This document shows, piece by piece, positions 16,227 through 25,644 of a stretch of DNA of 36,022 bases (positions are counted from its first letter, which is position 1; every line of letters begins with the position of its first letter). This stretch comes from Bacteroidota bacterium (lineage in GTDB: Bacteria > Bacteroidota > Bacteroidia > Chitinophagales > Chitinophagaceae): the NCBI GenBank assembly GCA_005884665.1, contig VBAT01000010.1, positions 606,088 to 642,109 of the forward strand, in the 5' to 3' direction. Below the pieces are notes generated by a model. The model saw only the letters and a program-made list of their open reading frames with translations. It had not been told where the DNA came from and did not search any database. The position numbers and the translations under genes are program-made.

Positions 16227-17273
16227 ATGCTCAAAAGATTTCTCTTTATAACCTCCTTTGCCCTTTGTACCGGTTGTGCCTGGTCCCAGGAGCCTGCAAC
16301 CCCTGATACCAGCCTTCGGGCGTCATTGGCTGATGTAGATATCGATAGCATGGAGTTGGATCAATTTCTAAATGAATTTGACCTTTTCCTGGACTCTATT
16401 CTAACGCCAAAAAGAAGCTACGTTCTCCTGAACCTGTCAGCCACCCAGGGATATTTTACTTTTTCCAATAAGAACAATACCCGGACACGGGAACTGAAGA
16501 AAACTGTCTGGTCGCCTACGTTCGGCTATTATGATAAAAACGGCCTGGGTATTACTCTGTCCAGTTTTATGATACGGGATAGTTCCAGGAGGTATTTTTA
16601 TCAATTGTCTGTAACTCCATCTTACGATTATCTCAAGAACAGGAAATTTGCTACCGGAGTATCTTTCAACCGGTATTTTACCCGCAATAAGCTTCCTTTT
16701 TATACATCGCCGCTTCAAAGTGAACTGACCGGGTATTTTCTCTGGCGAAAGTCCTGGATCCAGCCCGGGATCGCAGTCAACTATGGGTGGGGTAGTAAAA
16801 CTGAGTTTAAAAGAATAGAATATCAATATACCAGTTTAGTTGATGACGCGGCCAGTACCGGACTGATAAGACAAGTAGAAACGGTCACCATCCTTTCAAA
16901 AAACAGGGAATCCATCGTTGACTTTTCTCTCAATTTCTCTTTGCGTCATGATTTTTACTGGCTGGATATTTTTTCAAAAAAAGATCATATACGTCTTTCA
17001 CCTCTTTTATCAGTAACCAGTGGTACGCAAAAGTTTGGTTTCAACCAGTCCAACACTGCATTTGGGAATGTGCGTGCGGTTACATTCAATAATACACGGG
17101 ACGTAAGCCTAAGACAAAAATTCCAGTTACTTGCGGCCACGCTATACCTGCGCAGTGAATATTCATTCGGAAAATTCTTTGTACAACCCCAGGTCCTTTT
17201 TGATTGTTATTTGCCCGGAGAAAATAACCAGCTGACTACTCTCTTTTCCGTCAACACAGGATTTATATTTTAA
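16227..17273 (+). CDS. Hypothetical outer-membrane beta-barrel protein
   Basis: A 348-residue protein with a signal peptide (RFLFITSFALCTGCAWSQ). After a short acidic linker (DIDSMELDQFLNEFDLFLDS) the rest is a series of amphipathic strands with aromatic residues at the ends and charged turns, and the last residue is Phe (NTGFIF), typical of outer-membrane barrels inserted by BamA. I do not recognise a named family. Cys-14 in the signal lies in a weak lipobox-like context (CTGC), but the SQ cleavage site looks better. It is transcribed in the same direction as its neighbours but with gaps of 100 to 240 bases, so it is probably its own unit. Confidence 0.75.
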   Translation: MLKRFLFITSFALCTGCAWSQEPATPDTSLRASLADVDIDSMELDQFLNEFDLFLDSILTPKRSYVLLNLSATQGYFTFSNKNNTRTRELKKTVWSPTFGYYDKNGLGITLSSFMIRDSSRRYFYQLSVTPSYDYLKNRKFATGVSFNRYFTRNKLPFYTSPLQSELTGYFLWRKSWIQPGIAVNYGWGSKTEFKRIEYQYTSLVDDAASTGLIRQVETVTILSKNRESIVDFSLNFSLRHDFYWLDIFSKKDHIRLSPLLSVTSGTQKFGFNQSNTAFGNVRAVTFNNTRDVSLRQKFQLLAATLYLRSEYSFGKFFVQPQVLFDCYLPGENNQLTTLFSVNTGFIF

Positions 17274-17517
17274 TGTTAATCCAGTTAATCTCTTCATCCG
17301 TGTACCCGTGGCATCCTCTTCTTCAATCCGTGATATCGGATTAGGAAAACCTTCACAACCTCCCGGCAATATAATTCTCGTAATTTTGTTTTACAATTCA
17401 TAAATCATTAGCCTCGTTAATGGAAATTAACAGGTCGTTTGGGTGACTGGCATTATCATTGAAATTAATTTTTAATATTTCAATGAAACTTTTACCGAAT
17501 CAAAATCTTTAAAATTT

Positions 17518-18108
17518 ATGAAAACAAAACTATTCCTTCCTCTCATCGGCGCACTTGTTTTTTCACAAACTTTGATGGCCCAGTTTCATGTGGGTTTCAA
17601 AGGCGGCGCTAACATTGTGAAAATTGACGGAGTATCTTTTAAGGACGAATTCAAGTATGGCTACCACCTTGGGGGCTTTGCTGAAATTGGACTGGGAGAT
17701 AAGTTCCAGCTCCAGCCCGAAGTTTTATGGAACCAGGTTTCCACCAGCTTGGACAGCAACTACAAACACGTTTACCAGAATGTGTTCAACTCCGACCAAA
17801 GCACAGTAAAGCTCAACTATCTTTCTATTCCTCTTTTACTGAATTACAAACTGATCGGTAATTTCCTGGTATTGCAGGCTGGTCCGCAGTTTGGCATTTT
17901 GCTCAACCAGGATAAGACCCTGTTGCAAAACGGTGGCGATGCATTCAAAAAAGGAGATTTCTCCATGGTGGGTGGCGCCCAGATAAGGATCAGCGCTATT
18001 CGATTAACAGGTCGCTATATAGTTGGCCTCAACAACATCAATGATATCGACAACCAGGATAAATGGAAAAGCCAGGGATTCCAGGTATCGCTTGGACTGG
18101 CCCTGTAA
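17518..18108 (+). CDS. Outer-membrane beta-barrel protein, PorT-like family
   Basis: A 196-residue protein with signal MKTKLFLPLIGALVFSQTLMAQ and an eight-stranded barrel pattern of the outer-membrane beta-barrel family (Pfam PF13568 type): FHVGFKGGANIVK at the start, YGYHLGGFAEIGLGDKFQLQPEV, LNYLSIPLLLNYKLIGNFLVLQAGPQFGIL, and a last strand QGFQVSLGLAL. Such proteins are abundant in Bacteroidota and mostly of unknown role. The 243-base spacer before it contains AT-rich sequence but no clear TAnnTTTG. A hairpin with a T run follows the stop. Confidence 0.88.
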   Translation: MKTKLFLPLIGALVFSQTLMAQFHVGFKGGANIVKIDGVSFKDEFKYGYHLGGFAEIGLGDKFQLQPEVLWNQVSTSLDSNYKHVYQNVFNSDQSTVKLNYLSIPLLLNYKLIGNFLVLQAGPQFGILLNQDKTLLQNGGDAFKKGDFSMVGGAQIRISAIRLTGRYIVGLNNINDIDNQDKWKSQGFQVSLGLAL

Positions 18109-18136
18109 TAAAATATTCAGCTATTTATAAAGAAAG

Positions 18137-18165
18137 ATCTCCCGCCAAAACGGGGGATTTTTTTT
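18137..18165 (+). terminator. Rho-independent terminator after the PorT-like gene
   Basis: ATCTCCCG (18137-18144) pairs with CGGGGGAT (18151-18158), with one wobble, around loop CCAAAA, followed by a run of T residues to 18166. It lies 29 bases after the stop codon. Confidence 0.82.
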
Positions 18166-18212
18166 TGGTTGTCTTTATCAGATATTGACATTCATGATCT
18201 CATAGCATAAAT

Positions 18213-18243
18213 CTTGACGACAGTTTAATCCTTCTTATTTTTG
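18213..18243 (+). promoter_or_regulatory. Candidate promoter of lon
   Basis: TATTTTTG at 18236-18243 matches TAnnTTTG, and CTTG at 18213-18216 lies 19 bases upstream, one mismatch from the -33 TTTG. Transcription would begin near 18250, only a few bases before the ATG at 18256, so the in-frame ATG at 18280 may be the real start. Confidence 0.45.
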
Positions 18244-18255
18244 CTGTTCGCAGCG

Positions 18256-20682
18256 ATGGAATCTAACGAAGAACTAAATATGAACCTGGAAAAAATATTA
18301 GCACGCCCCGAAGACGATATGGATTTTTTGCCCATTATTCCTTTGAATGAAAATGAGCAGGAAGAGAGCAACGGCATAGAAATACCCTCCGAAATAGCGC
18401 TGCTTCCGTTACGTAATACCGTTCTGTTTCCGGGTGTTGTACTGCCTATTACCGTTGGACGCGATAAAAGTATTAAAGCTGTCAACGATGCTTACAAAGG
18501 CGATAAGCTAATTGGTGTGGTAGCCCAGAAAGACAGCAATGTAGAAGACCCGGGCGTCAAGGATCTTGAGCAGATCGGCACAGTAGCCAAGATCGTAAAA
18601 CAAATAAAAATGCCTGATGGCGGTACGACCATCATCATTCAGGGGAAGAGCCGTTTTGCGATCGACGCTATCATTGGCGAAGACCCATACTTCAAAGCCA
18701 AAATACGACGAATTGAAGAAGAGGAATCGCCAAAGGATTCCGACTTCGACGCTTATGTCGCGAATATCAAAGACCTGGCGACTGAGATCATCCAGCTTTC
18801 ACCGAATATTCCCGCAGAAGCTTCAATTATATTGCGCAATATCGAGAACCCTTCTTTTTTGATCCATTTTGTTTCCAGCAATCTTAATACAGATCTCAAA
18901 GAGAAGCAGCGTTTGCTGGAATTGAACCAGATCCGCCAGCGTGCAGACCTGCTGATGCAATTATTGCAAAAAGAATTGCAGTTCGCAGAACTAAAGAATA
19001 AAGTAACAACCAAGACAAGAACAGAGATCGATAAGCAGCAACGGGAGTATTTCCTGCAGCAGCAACTGAAAAGCATCAAGGAAGAGCTCGGCGGCGACTC
19101 CAATGTGCAGGAAGTAAAGGAAATGCTGAAGAAAGCGGAAACAAAAAAATGGCCCGCTGCAGCAAAAGAACTCTTTAAAAAAGGAATAGAAAAGCTCGAG
19201 AGGATGCATCCCAGTACACCTGACTATTCTGTAGTATACAATCATCTTGACCTGATGCTTGATCTTCCCTGGGAAGAATATACGGAGGACCATTATGACC
19301 TGAAAAAGGCGAAAAAGGTCCTCGACAACGATCATTATGGTATGAACAAGATCAAAGAGAGGATATTAGAATACCTGGCTGTATTAAAACTGAAAGGCGA
19401 TATGAAGAGCCCGATCCTTTGTTTTGTCGGTCCTCCCGGTATAGGCAAAACATCGCTGGGCCGGAGCATTGCAAATGCTATCGGGAGAAAATATATCCGC
19501 CAAAGTTTGGGCGGCCTGCATGACGAGAGCGAAATACGCGGTCATCGCAAAACATACATCGGTGCCATGCCCGGAAGAATACTTCAATCTCTTCGCAAGG
19601 TAAAATCATCCAATCCCGTGATGATACTGGATGAGATTGATAAGATAGGTAGTGATTTCCGGGGTGATCCCAGCAGCGCGTTGCTGGAAGTGCTGGACCC
19701 GGAACAAAATCATACGTTCTACGACAATTACCTCGAAACCGAGTACGACCTGAGCAAAGTACTGTTCATCGCCACCGCAAATAATCTCCAGAATATTCAA
19801 CCTGCATTAAGAGACCGCCTCGAGATCATCGACCTGAGCGGTTATGCAGTAGAAGAAAAAATAGAAATTGCAAAACGTCACCTGGTACCCAAACAGAGAA
19901 ATCTCCATGGGCTGAACTCAACTACTTTTAAGATCAGCGATAAAGTACTTGAAAAGATCATCCAGGACTATACACGAGAAACTGGAGTTCGTGAATTAGA
20001 CCGCCAGTTGGCATCCATCATGCGCTACCAGGCAAAGCAGCTGGCATTAAAAGGAAAAATAAAATCATTGTTGACAGCCCAGGATATTGAAAAGATCCTG
20101 GGAAAATCAAAATACAGCAACGAAATATATAGAACAGCCAACATGGCCGGAGTAGCTGTAGGTCTTGCCTGGACTTATGTGGGCGGTGATATTCTTTTTA
20201 TTGAAACCAGTCTGAGTGATGGGAAAGGAGAACTGAAATTGACCGGTAACCTGGGCAATGTGATGAAAGAAAGCGCCAGCACTGCACTCACCTACCTGCA
20301 ATCCAACGCATCTAAATATTCACTCGACCCGAAATTATTTGAAAAGAAGAACATTCATATCCATGTGCCCGAGGGAGCGGTTCCCAAAGACGGTCCAAGC
20401 GCCGGTGTGACCATGATGTCTGCCATTGCTTCTGCATTGACGGGAAAAAAAGTAAAACCATTCCTGGCCATGACCGGCGAGATCACTTTGCGGGGGCAGG
20501 TATTACCTGTCGGTGGCATCAAGGAAAAAGTACTGGCCGCAAAGAGGGCGGGACTAAAGGAGATCATTCTTTGCTGGCAGAATGAAAAAGATGTTCAGGA
20601 AATCGAGTCAGAATTTATTAAGGGAATAAAGTTTCATTACGTAAAGACTATGAACCAGGTGCTGGAATTAGCGCTGGGCTAG
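18256..20682 (+). CDS. lon: ATP-dependent Lon protease
   Basis: Lon degrades misfolded and regulatory proteins in the cytosol as a hexameric AAA+ serine protease. The N-terminal substrate-binding domain ([21 protein letters not shown]) is followed by a coiled helical region with [19 protein letters not shown]. The ATPase domain has Walker [10 protein letters not shown] (from residue 392) and Walker [13 protein letters not shown]. The protease domain carries [14 protein letters not shown] with catalytic Ser 715 and [14 protein letters not shown] with catalytic Lys 758. The length of 808 residues is normal. The start is taken at ATG 18256; a TTG upstream and an ATG at 18280 are alternatives, and the promoter position favours the latter slightly. 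The N-terminal 40 residues vary within the phylum and do not decide it. Confidence 0.97.
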   Translation: MESNEELNMNLEKILARPEDDMDFLPIIPLNENEQEESNGIEIPSEIALLPLRNTVLFPGVVLPITVGRDKSIKAVNDAYKGDKLIGVVAQKDSNVEDPGVKDLEQIGTVAKIVKQIKMPDGGTTIIIQGKSRFAIDAIIGEDPYFKAKIRRIEEEESPKDSDFDAYVANIKDLATEIIQLSPNIPAEASIILRNIENPSFLIHFVSSNLNTDLKEKQRLLELNQIRQRADLLMQLLQKELQFAELKNKVTTKTRTEIDKQQREYFLQQQLKSIKEELGGDSNVQEVKEMLKKAETKKWPAAAKELFKKGIEKLERMHPSTPDYSVVYNHLDLMLDLPWEEYTEDHYDLKKAKKVLDNDHYGMNKIKERILEYLAVLKLKGDMKSPILCFVGPPGIGKTSLGRSIANAIGRKYIRQSLGGLHDESEIRGHRKTYIGAMPGRILQSLRKVKSSNPVMILDEIDKIGSDFRGDPSSALLEVLDPEQNHTFYDNYLETEYDLSKVLFIATANNLQNIQPALRDRLEIIDLSGYAVEEKIEIAKRHLVPKQRNLHGLNSTTFKISDKVLEKIIQDYTRETGVRELDRQLASIMRYQAKQLALKGKIKSLLTAQDIEKILGKSKYSNEIYRTANMAGVAVGLAWTYVGGDILFIETSLSDGKGELKLTGNLGNVMKESASTALTYLQSNASKYSLDPKLFEKKNIHIHVPEGAVPKDGPSAGVTMMSAIASALTGKKVKPFLAMTGEITLRGQVLPVGGIKEKVLAAKRAGLKEIILCWQNEKDVQEIESEFIKGIKFHYVKTMNQVLELALG

Positions 20683-20697
20683 CGTAACGGGGCATCG

Positions 20698-20771
20698 GTC
20701 TGGCGGCTGGAAAACGCGCTGTGTTGTAAATGTCTATTTAGCCTTCTGACCGGTTTCCCCGGCCGCCAGAC
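20698..20771. terminator. Long-looped inverted repeat between lon and the convergent PIG-L gene
   Basis: GTCTGGCGGCTGG (20698-20710) pairs with CCGGCCGCCAGAC (20759-20771), 13 bp with one G-T wobble, around a 48-base loop. It fills the 100-base gap between two converging genes, so a bidirectional terminator or a mini repeat element is likely. Two ACGCGT palindromes overlap and follow its right arm. Confidence 0.5.
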
Positions 20772-20784
20772 GCGTGAAGACGCG

Positions 20785-21417
20785 TTAAGAAATGATCTTA
20801 TACACTTCAAATGCCTCAGCATAATCCGAATTCGCCTGCACGCCTCTTACTTTCGCCAATGACCTGATAAAATCTTCCTGCATATAATTGCGATGCGATT
20901 GAGAATGATATTCTTTTAATGCACCTGCTTTTTTCGAAAGATCGTTTGCGGATAAGTTGATAAAAAACGGGGAAGTGAATGGAGGATGATTCCAGGGAAG
21001 CTCATAACCCAGCAGTGAGCTGTTCTTAAATGCTCTTAATGCCTCGGCATGTATGACGCCATGGTCCTGGTGAATATCTGCTACCGAAGGAATAAAGACG
21101 AGATCAGGTTTTATTTTTTTTCCAATCGCTACCAGTTCTTCCAATATTTCCTGCCGGTGTTTTGGAAATATCCTTACCTCAAAATCAAATAATATCAGGT
21201 TGGCTGGAGATATACCCAGGAACGCTGTTGCTTTTTTACATTCATTTGCTAACGTATCCTCCGGAAGACCTGGTGGCAATGATTTGGAGCAAAGCGAAAA
21301 TGCGGCATAGTACACTTCCTTTCCCTCGCTTGCGAATTTTGCAATGCTGCCCCCACAACCCAGTTCACCATCATCAGTATGAGGTGCGAGCACCAGTATT
21401 TTTCGGGGATTGAACAT
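20785..21417 (-). CDS. PIG-L family deacetylase (LmbE-like)
   Basis: A 210-residue zinc-dependent N-deacetylase of the PIG-L/LmbE family, which removes acetyl groups from GlcNAc-type sugars or related small molecules. The zinc motif reads LAPHTDDGELGCGGSI, matching the family pattern (A/P)HxDDxE, and the third ligand is in HQDHGVIHAEALRAF. Length is normal and no signal peptide is present. It is the last gene of a four-gene minus-strand operon, 16 bases behind the sulfatase-like gene. With a methyltransferase and a membrane-bound sulfatase-like enzyme it could take part in modifying a cell-surface sugar, but the substrate is not known. Confidence 0.92.
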   Translation of the reverse strand: MFNPRKILVLAPHTDDGELGCGGSIAKFASEGKEVYYAAFSLCSKSLPPGLPEDTLANECKKATAFLGISPANLILFDFEVRIFPKHRQEILEELVAIGKKIKPDLVFIPSVADIHQDHGVIHAEALRAFKNSSLLGYELPWNHPPFTSPFFINLSANDLSKKAGALKEYHSQSHRNYMQEDFIRSLAKVRGVQANSDYAEAFEVYKIIS

Positions 21418-21433
21418 AAAAAGATTAAAGATA

Positions 21434-22903
21434 TTACGGATTATCCATTATGATCGTGGTATCTTTTAAATAGGGCAGGCGTTGCCCAAACGAAGTGTTC
21501 AATACGGTCCTCAAAAGATTCACATTGGTCAGGCTGTCGGTAAACGCCGTGTAGTCATTACCGGGTAAATGAACAGACACCAGGTTACAGAAATAATATT
21601 TTGGATCGACCTTTTCATTGAAATGCCGGAACCCGTGATCACCCATCAAGATGATCAACGGTGGGTGAGGCGAAGATGCCAGCATGTGATCAATTAATGC
21701 CAACAGCCTTCCATTTGCATATTGCAGGTATTCCGTGTAATGCTCCCGGTTGGTTTGATTGCCTTCTGTCAATGATTCGAAAGGAAATTCCTTCCCGTTC
21801 CTGTCATAGTAATAAGGATAGTGTGGCATCATCAGGTGGGCCAGCACAAATTTGGGCTGATCGGTTCTTTGCTCAATAGCTGCCAGGGTGAGCTCATACA
21901 ATTTCTCGTTGTTATCCCTGCTGAAATAAGCGTCTTTCCGCATCTCGGTTTTTGATTTGAATTTTGTGACCAGCAAAAAGCGCAGCTCTTTTCTCACCCG
22001 GCTAAGAAATGTCTGACCCGTGATCAACCTTGTTTTATTAGGTAAAAATGTTTCCCGCGTATAACTGGGCTGTCCCTTAAAGTCAAAATAAGAATAGTTA
22101 TAAAACCGGTAGTTATGATATTGGAGGAAGGACAGGAACCTGTTGTCCCTTATTGTTTCGTAGGTATGACCTAACAGCGGCTGCCTGGCAGACATATCCA
22201 GGTAATCCATGTTCAATGTGGAAGCTACAGAATATGGTGTGAAATTGTAATTACTCGAACTATTGGGTATCGTATAAAAGCCGCGTTTCTTTAATTGATT
22301 CAGAAAGGCTGAATCATCAAAATGAAATACCTCTTTTAATTCGCTATTGCCAACATATTCGTCGGCGATGACAAGGTATACATCAGGCCTGGGGCAATTC
22401 CCGCAGGAGACAAACTCCTTTGATAAACCAGAAGCTTTTTTATGGATTGTTTTACTGGCCAACCACACGATATCAATGACAATGAAAAGCGTTAGCAGGA
22501 TATTTAAATAAAATGCAAGCCTCACAATATTCCCTTTCCTTTTTTTTAAACCAATGACAAGAACAAGGAGCATGCAAAGGAACAAGGGAATCAAAAAAAC
22601 ATACCTGGAAAGAAAAGAGGCCGGGGAAAGCCGGCGCAACATGTCCTGCACACTGCCAAAGAAAAAATGAAAAGCCATTATAAAGGTGGCAATGATTGCC
22701 GCTTTCAACCAGTTCTTATAGAATAGCCACGACAACAGCAAAAATGCCAGCGCAAAGCCCATGTATACTATTACCAGCACAAGTGCATCTTTTGGGGGAA
22801 CAAAATCATAATTCTCGGTAAACCCGTGCAGCACAAAAAAAACCGGCAGCAGATAAAGGAACAGCGGGTATTTTTTAAAGAATATGATCAGCTTATCCTT
22901 CAT
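21434..22903 (-). CDS. Membrane-bound sulfatase-like hydrolase/transferase
   Basis: A 489-residue protein with about four to five membrane helices in the first 155 residues, then a large extracytoplasmic domain of the alkaline phosphatase/sulfatase superfamily (Pfam PF00884). Metal-binding and active-site features are visible: DVYLVIADEYVG near residue 175, NFTPYSVASTLN containing a Thr that is a likely nucleophile, and IILMGDHGFRHF near the C-terminus. The layout resembles lipoteichoic acid synthase and phosphoethanolamine transferases, which move phosphoalcohol groups onto surface lipids or sugars, rather than secreted sulfatases. No FGly motif CxPxR is seen. It overlaps the upstream methyltransferase gene by 11 bases and is followed 16 bases later by the PIG-L gene. 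Confidence 0.85.
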   Translation of the reverse strand: MKDKLIIFFKKYPLFLYLLPVFFVLHGFTENYDFVPPKDALVLVIVYMGFALAFLLLSWLFYKNWLKAAIIATFIMAFHFFFGSVQDMLRRLSPASFLSRYVFLIPLFLCMLLVLVIGLKKRKGNIVRLAFYLNILLTLFIVIDIVWLASKTIHKKASGLSKEFVSCGNCPRPDVYLVIADEYVGNSELKEVFHFDDSAFLNQLKKRGFYTIPNSSSNYNFTPYSVASTLNMDYLDMSARQPLLGHTYETIRDNRFLSFLQYHNYRFYNYSYFDFKGQPSYTRETFLPNKTRLITGQTFLSRVRKELRFLLVTKFKSKTEMRKDAYFSRDNNEKLYELTLAAIEQRTDQPKFVLAHLMMPHYPYYYDRNGKEFPFESLTEGNQTNREHYTEYLQYANGRLLALIDHMLASSPHPPLIILMGDHGFRHFNEKVDPKYYFCNLVSVHLPGNDYTAFTDSLTNVNLLRTVLNTSFGQRLPYLKDTTIIMDNP

Positions 22904-24272
22904 TTTTCGTTAATAAAAATAATATCCTGCCAGAGCCGGGGATTGATGCCTTGTCGATAATTATAAAATATCTTTCGAGTGCCTTCCTGAAATTTTCCTC
23001 CGTATAACCGGTATAGATGTCCTTTTTTTGACTTAGCATCAGCTGGATCTTTTCATCGTCCTTTGGAACAAATTCGATGACCAGGTTTTTGCAGGTTTGG
23101 CCAAATAATTCGGCAATCCTGTCAAAAGGTATATTCTTCCCGATAGCCAAATGATGTATCAGCGCAAGCGCCAGCACAAGATCGGTGTTGAGACGATTGA
23201 TGAATGATGTTCTTTCCTCATTGTTGACTCCTGTGCCTGGGGAGGGATTGGCCAGATCGATGACCAGGGGCTGGATGTTTCGTTCTTTGGTTTCCTTTAT
23301 TTTGTTGTAAAGCCTGTTGATACAATAAGGATCAAAATCAGCCGCGACGACTGAAACATTTTTTTCTGCCAACAGCTGTGAAAATTCACCTTCATTGGCG
23401 CCAAGATCGGCCGCCAGTTGCAAACCGGGCATTTTGTCAAGCCACGCTTTAATGATCTTCTTTTTTTGTTCTAAATAATCTTTACGCTGACCTGCTTCAG
23501 CATAGTACTCAGACCATGTCGACTTCTGTTCTGGTATTTTCAATTTGTTGACCAGGCTTTCCAGGCTGGAGATAAGATTCAGTAGTTTTTGCCTGGAAAG
23601 TGCTTGTGGTTGATGGCTGCCTTCATTTTTTTTTGCCGAGATCTTCGCATGGAGATGAATGTGTAGGTAGGTATATAGCGAGAAGCGACTTCGTTTTGGT
23701 AAAAGAGAACTTGCAATGTCGAGGGGGATCCCATCAGGCCAGGAAAGAAATAAACCAGGCATTTGTTTTTTACTGTGGTGCATGATGAGCAGGGGCGCCA
23801 GAAAATTTTCGCAGAACTGCCTGTAAGCTATCCATGGTGTTTCCGAATACTTTTCAAACGAGAGTGTATCGATAAACAGCAACCTTCCATCGTGCCACTG
23901 AACATTAAAAGCTGTAGCATCCTTGAGGATCATATCGAATACCAGCGCTTCTTTTACCAGTTGCAGGGTAAGCAGGGCAGCATCTTTCAGCCTGTCAAAA
24001 CTCCATTCATACGGATATGAAATAAAATCCAGTCTTTGCGGCTGTACGGTTTTGTAATAATTATCATCTCCGGTAAGATTTTCTCCTACGTTCTCATGAG
24101 CTACGATCAATCCCTTTTTTACCAGGTTTTCATAGCAACCACTTTGAATGAAATGGTCAAAATGCTCCTTAAATGAAAGATTGATCTGCCTGTACAAGAC
24201 ACCATCCTTTTCGAAAATAAACCCTGACGGGTCACGGTAAGAAGAAGGATGAGCGATGATGTTTGGCCTCAT
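22893..24272 (-). CDS. Class I SAM-dependent methyltransferase with long N-terminal domain (NoeA-like)
   Basis: A 459-residue cytosolic protein. The C-terminal half is a Rossmann-fold methyltransferase: LAADLGANEGEFSQLL is motif I with the SAM-binding glycines, VVAADFDPYC is the acidic end of strand 2, and LVLALALIHHLAIG is motif IV-like. The N-terminal half (RPNIIAHPSSYRDPSGFIF, VFDMILKDATAFNVQW, LLFIDTLSFEKY) has a kinase-like flavour (D..LKDATAFNVQ and FIDTLSF recall the catalytic and metal-binding loops of sugar or small-molecule kinases) and resembles what I recall of NoeA-like nodulation proteins. That match is uncertain. Its start overlaps the stop of the small membrane protein gene upstream as ATGA, and its 3' end overlaps the sulfatase-like gene, so all are translationally coupled. 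Confidence 0.82.
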   Translation of the reverse strand: MRPNIIAHPSSYRDPSGFIFEKDGVLYRQINLSFKEHFDHFIQSGCYENLVKKGLIVAHENVGENLTGDDNYYKTVQPQRLDFISYPYEWSFDRLKDAALLTLQLVKEALVFDMILKDATAFNVQWHDGRLLFIDTLSFEKYSETPWIAYRQFCENFLAPLLIMHHSKKQMPGLFLSWPDGIPLDIASSLLPKRSRFSLYTYLHIHLHAKISAKKNEGSHQPQALSRQKLLNLISSLESLVNKLKIPEQKSTWSEYYAEAGQRKDYLEQKKKIIKAWLDKMPGLQLAADLGANEGEFSQLLAEKNVSVVAADFDPYCINRLYNKIKETKERNIQPLVIDLANPSPGTGVNNEERTSFINRLNTDLVLALALIHHLAIGKNIPFDRIAELFGQTCKNLVIEFVPKDDEKIQLMLSQKKDIYTGYTEENFRKALERYFIIIDKASIPGSGRILFLLTKNEG

Positions 24273-24436
24273 GCAGGCGGGTTATCATTTGTTTTTTTAG
24301 AGGACCGGGTAAACAGCGACCGGATATAGATCTTTATGTTTTTAAAAAAGAAACCGATCCCTACGATCGCAGCCACTATCACCTGCACCAGGTAGCTTCC
24401 ACTACCAGGATCGATATATAATAAATAATGGGCCAT
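24269..24436 (-). CDS. Small membrane protein of 55 residues with YIDPGSGSYL motif
   Basis: The frame encodes a protein starting MAHYLLYIDPGSGSYLVQ, followed by a single membrane helix (VIVAAIVGIGFFF) and a basic tail (KNIKIYIRS, RSSKK). This YIDPGSGS-helix-basic pattern recurs, as I recall, in short membrane proteins next to polysaccharide and surface-modification genes. The stop codon overlaps the start of the methyltransferase gene by four bases (ATGA), strong evidence that it is a real, coupled gene despite its length. It is the first gene of the four-gene operon. Role unknown; a membrane scaffold or partner for the methyltransferase or sulfatase-like enzyme is a guess. Confidence 0.82.
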   Translation of the reverse strand: MAHYLLYIDPGSGSYLVQVIVAAIVGIGFFFKNIKIYIRSLFTRSSKKTNDNPPA

Positions 24437-24485
24437 ATCCGGTACTATAAATATATAATGAGTGCCTTGTCACGGGTAAGCCCGG

Positions 24486-25592
24486 TCACAGGTAACTCAG
24501 ATTTGTTTTCGGACTTAAAGTTAATAAAGTTTCATACATAAGCCTGATAGTTCCCTCGATATCATCACGGTGCAGCATTTCCACAGTTGTATGCATATAG
24601 CGCAACGGAATGGAGATAAGCACCGATGGACAGCCGTCGTTTGAATATGCAAATGAATCCGTATCTGTGCCCGTGCTGCGGCTTAAAGCCCGCCATTGTA
24701 CATCTATATTTTTATCCGTCGCTACTTTTTCTACCAAAGCCAGCAATTTGTTGTGTACTGCTGGTGCATACGCCAGCGAAGGTCCCTTGCCACAGGAGAT
24801 ATCACCCTCAATATTTTTATTGATCAATGGTGTAGTGGTGTCATGCGTGACGTCGGTAACGATCGCGATATCGGGTTTAATTCTTCTTGCGATCATCTCG
24901 GCGCCGCGCAAACCTATTTCCTCCTGCACCGCATTTACCACGTATAAGCCATAGGGCAATTTCTTTTTATTTTCTTTAAGCAGCCTGGCCACTTCAGCTA
25001 TCATAAAACCACCGATACGGTTATCAAATGCACGGCCAACATAATTCCCGTTTGCCAGTTCGTCGAATCCGTCCTGGTATGTTACCACTGCCCCAATATG
25101 GATGCCGAGGGCTTGTACTTCCTTGCGGTTCCGGGCGCCACAATCGAGCCAGAGGTTTTCAGTTTTAGGGTGTTTTTCTTTTTCGTCCCCACCGATGCGT
25201 GTATGGATAGCCGGCCAGCCAAAAACACCTTTTACCGGTCCTTTTTTCCCGTGAATAAAAACCCGCGATGCAGGAGCGGTCTGGTGATCGACACCGCCAT
25301 TTCTTTTCAGGTAAATCAAACCTTCCGGCGTCACATAATTTACAAACCAGCTTATTTCATCGGCATGTGCTTCGATCACTACCTTGAATTTATTTTCCGG
25401 GCTGATTATGCCAACGGCGGTTCCGTAAGTATCGACAAAAGAATTATCTACGTAGGGCTTCAGGTATTCCAGCCAAAGCTTCTGTCCCCAGGTTTCAAAG
25501 CCCACGGGAGACGCATTGTTAATATAATTTTTCAGAAAAGTAAATGACTGATCAGTAAGGATCGATTTCTTCTTTTGCGGAGTTTTTGCCAT
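24486..25592 (-). CDS. M42 family metallopeptidase (glutamyl aminopeptidase/tetrahedral aminopeptidase type)
   Basis: A 368-residue cytosolic aminopeptidase of family M42, which forms large tetrahedral assemblies and trims peptides. Two-metal ligands are all visible: His and Asp in VIEAHADEIS, the bridging Asp in GRAFDNRIGG, the catalytic and metal Glu pair in NAVQEEIGLRGA, Asp in AIVTDVTHDT and the last His in PLRYMHTTVE. Length matches the family. Minus-strand CAAAAATA at 25636-25643, read as TATTTTTG, is a good -7 box 44 bases before the start, inside the end of the upstream gene's 3' region. So it is probably transcribed on its own. Confidence 0.93.
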   Translation of the reverse strand: MAKTPQKKKSILTDQSFTFLKNYINNASPVGFETWGQKLWLEYLKPYVDNSFVDTYGTAVGIISPENKFKVVIEAHADEISWFVNYVTPEGLIYLKRNGGVDHQTAPASRVFIHGKKGPVKGVFGWPAIHTRIGGDEKEKHPKTENLWLDCGARNRKEVQALGIHIGAVVTYQDGFDELANGNYVGRAFDNRIGGFMIAEVARLLKENKKKLPYGLYVVNAVQEEIGLRGAEMIARRIKPDIAIVTDVTHDTTTPLINKNIEGDISCGKGPSLAYAPAVHNKLLALVEKVATDKNIDVQWRALSRSTGTDTDSFAYSNDGCPSVLISIPLRYMHTTVEMLHRDDIEGTIRLMYETLLTLSPKTNLSYL

Positions 25593-25635
25593 GTGATATT
25601 TATTTTATAATTACCGGGAGTCGGTCAACGCGGCG

Positions 25636-25643
25636 CAAAAATA
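25636..25643 (-). promoter_or_regulatory. Candidate -7 element for the M42 peptidase gene
   Basis: On the minus strand this reads TATTTTTG, an exact TAnnTTTG, 44 bases before the start at 25592 and just after the stop of the UbiA-like gene. A -33 element at the right spacing was not found. Confidence 0.35.
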
Positions 25644-25644
25644 C

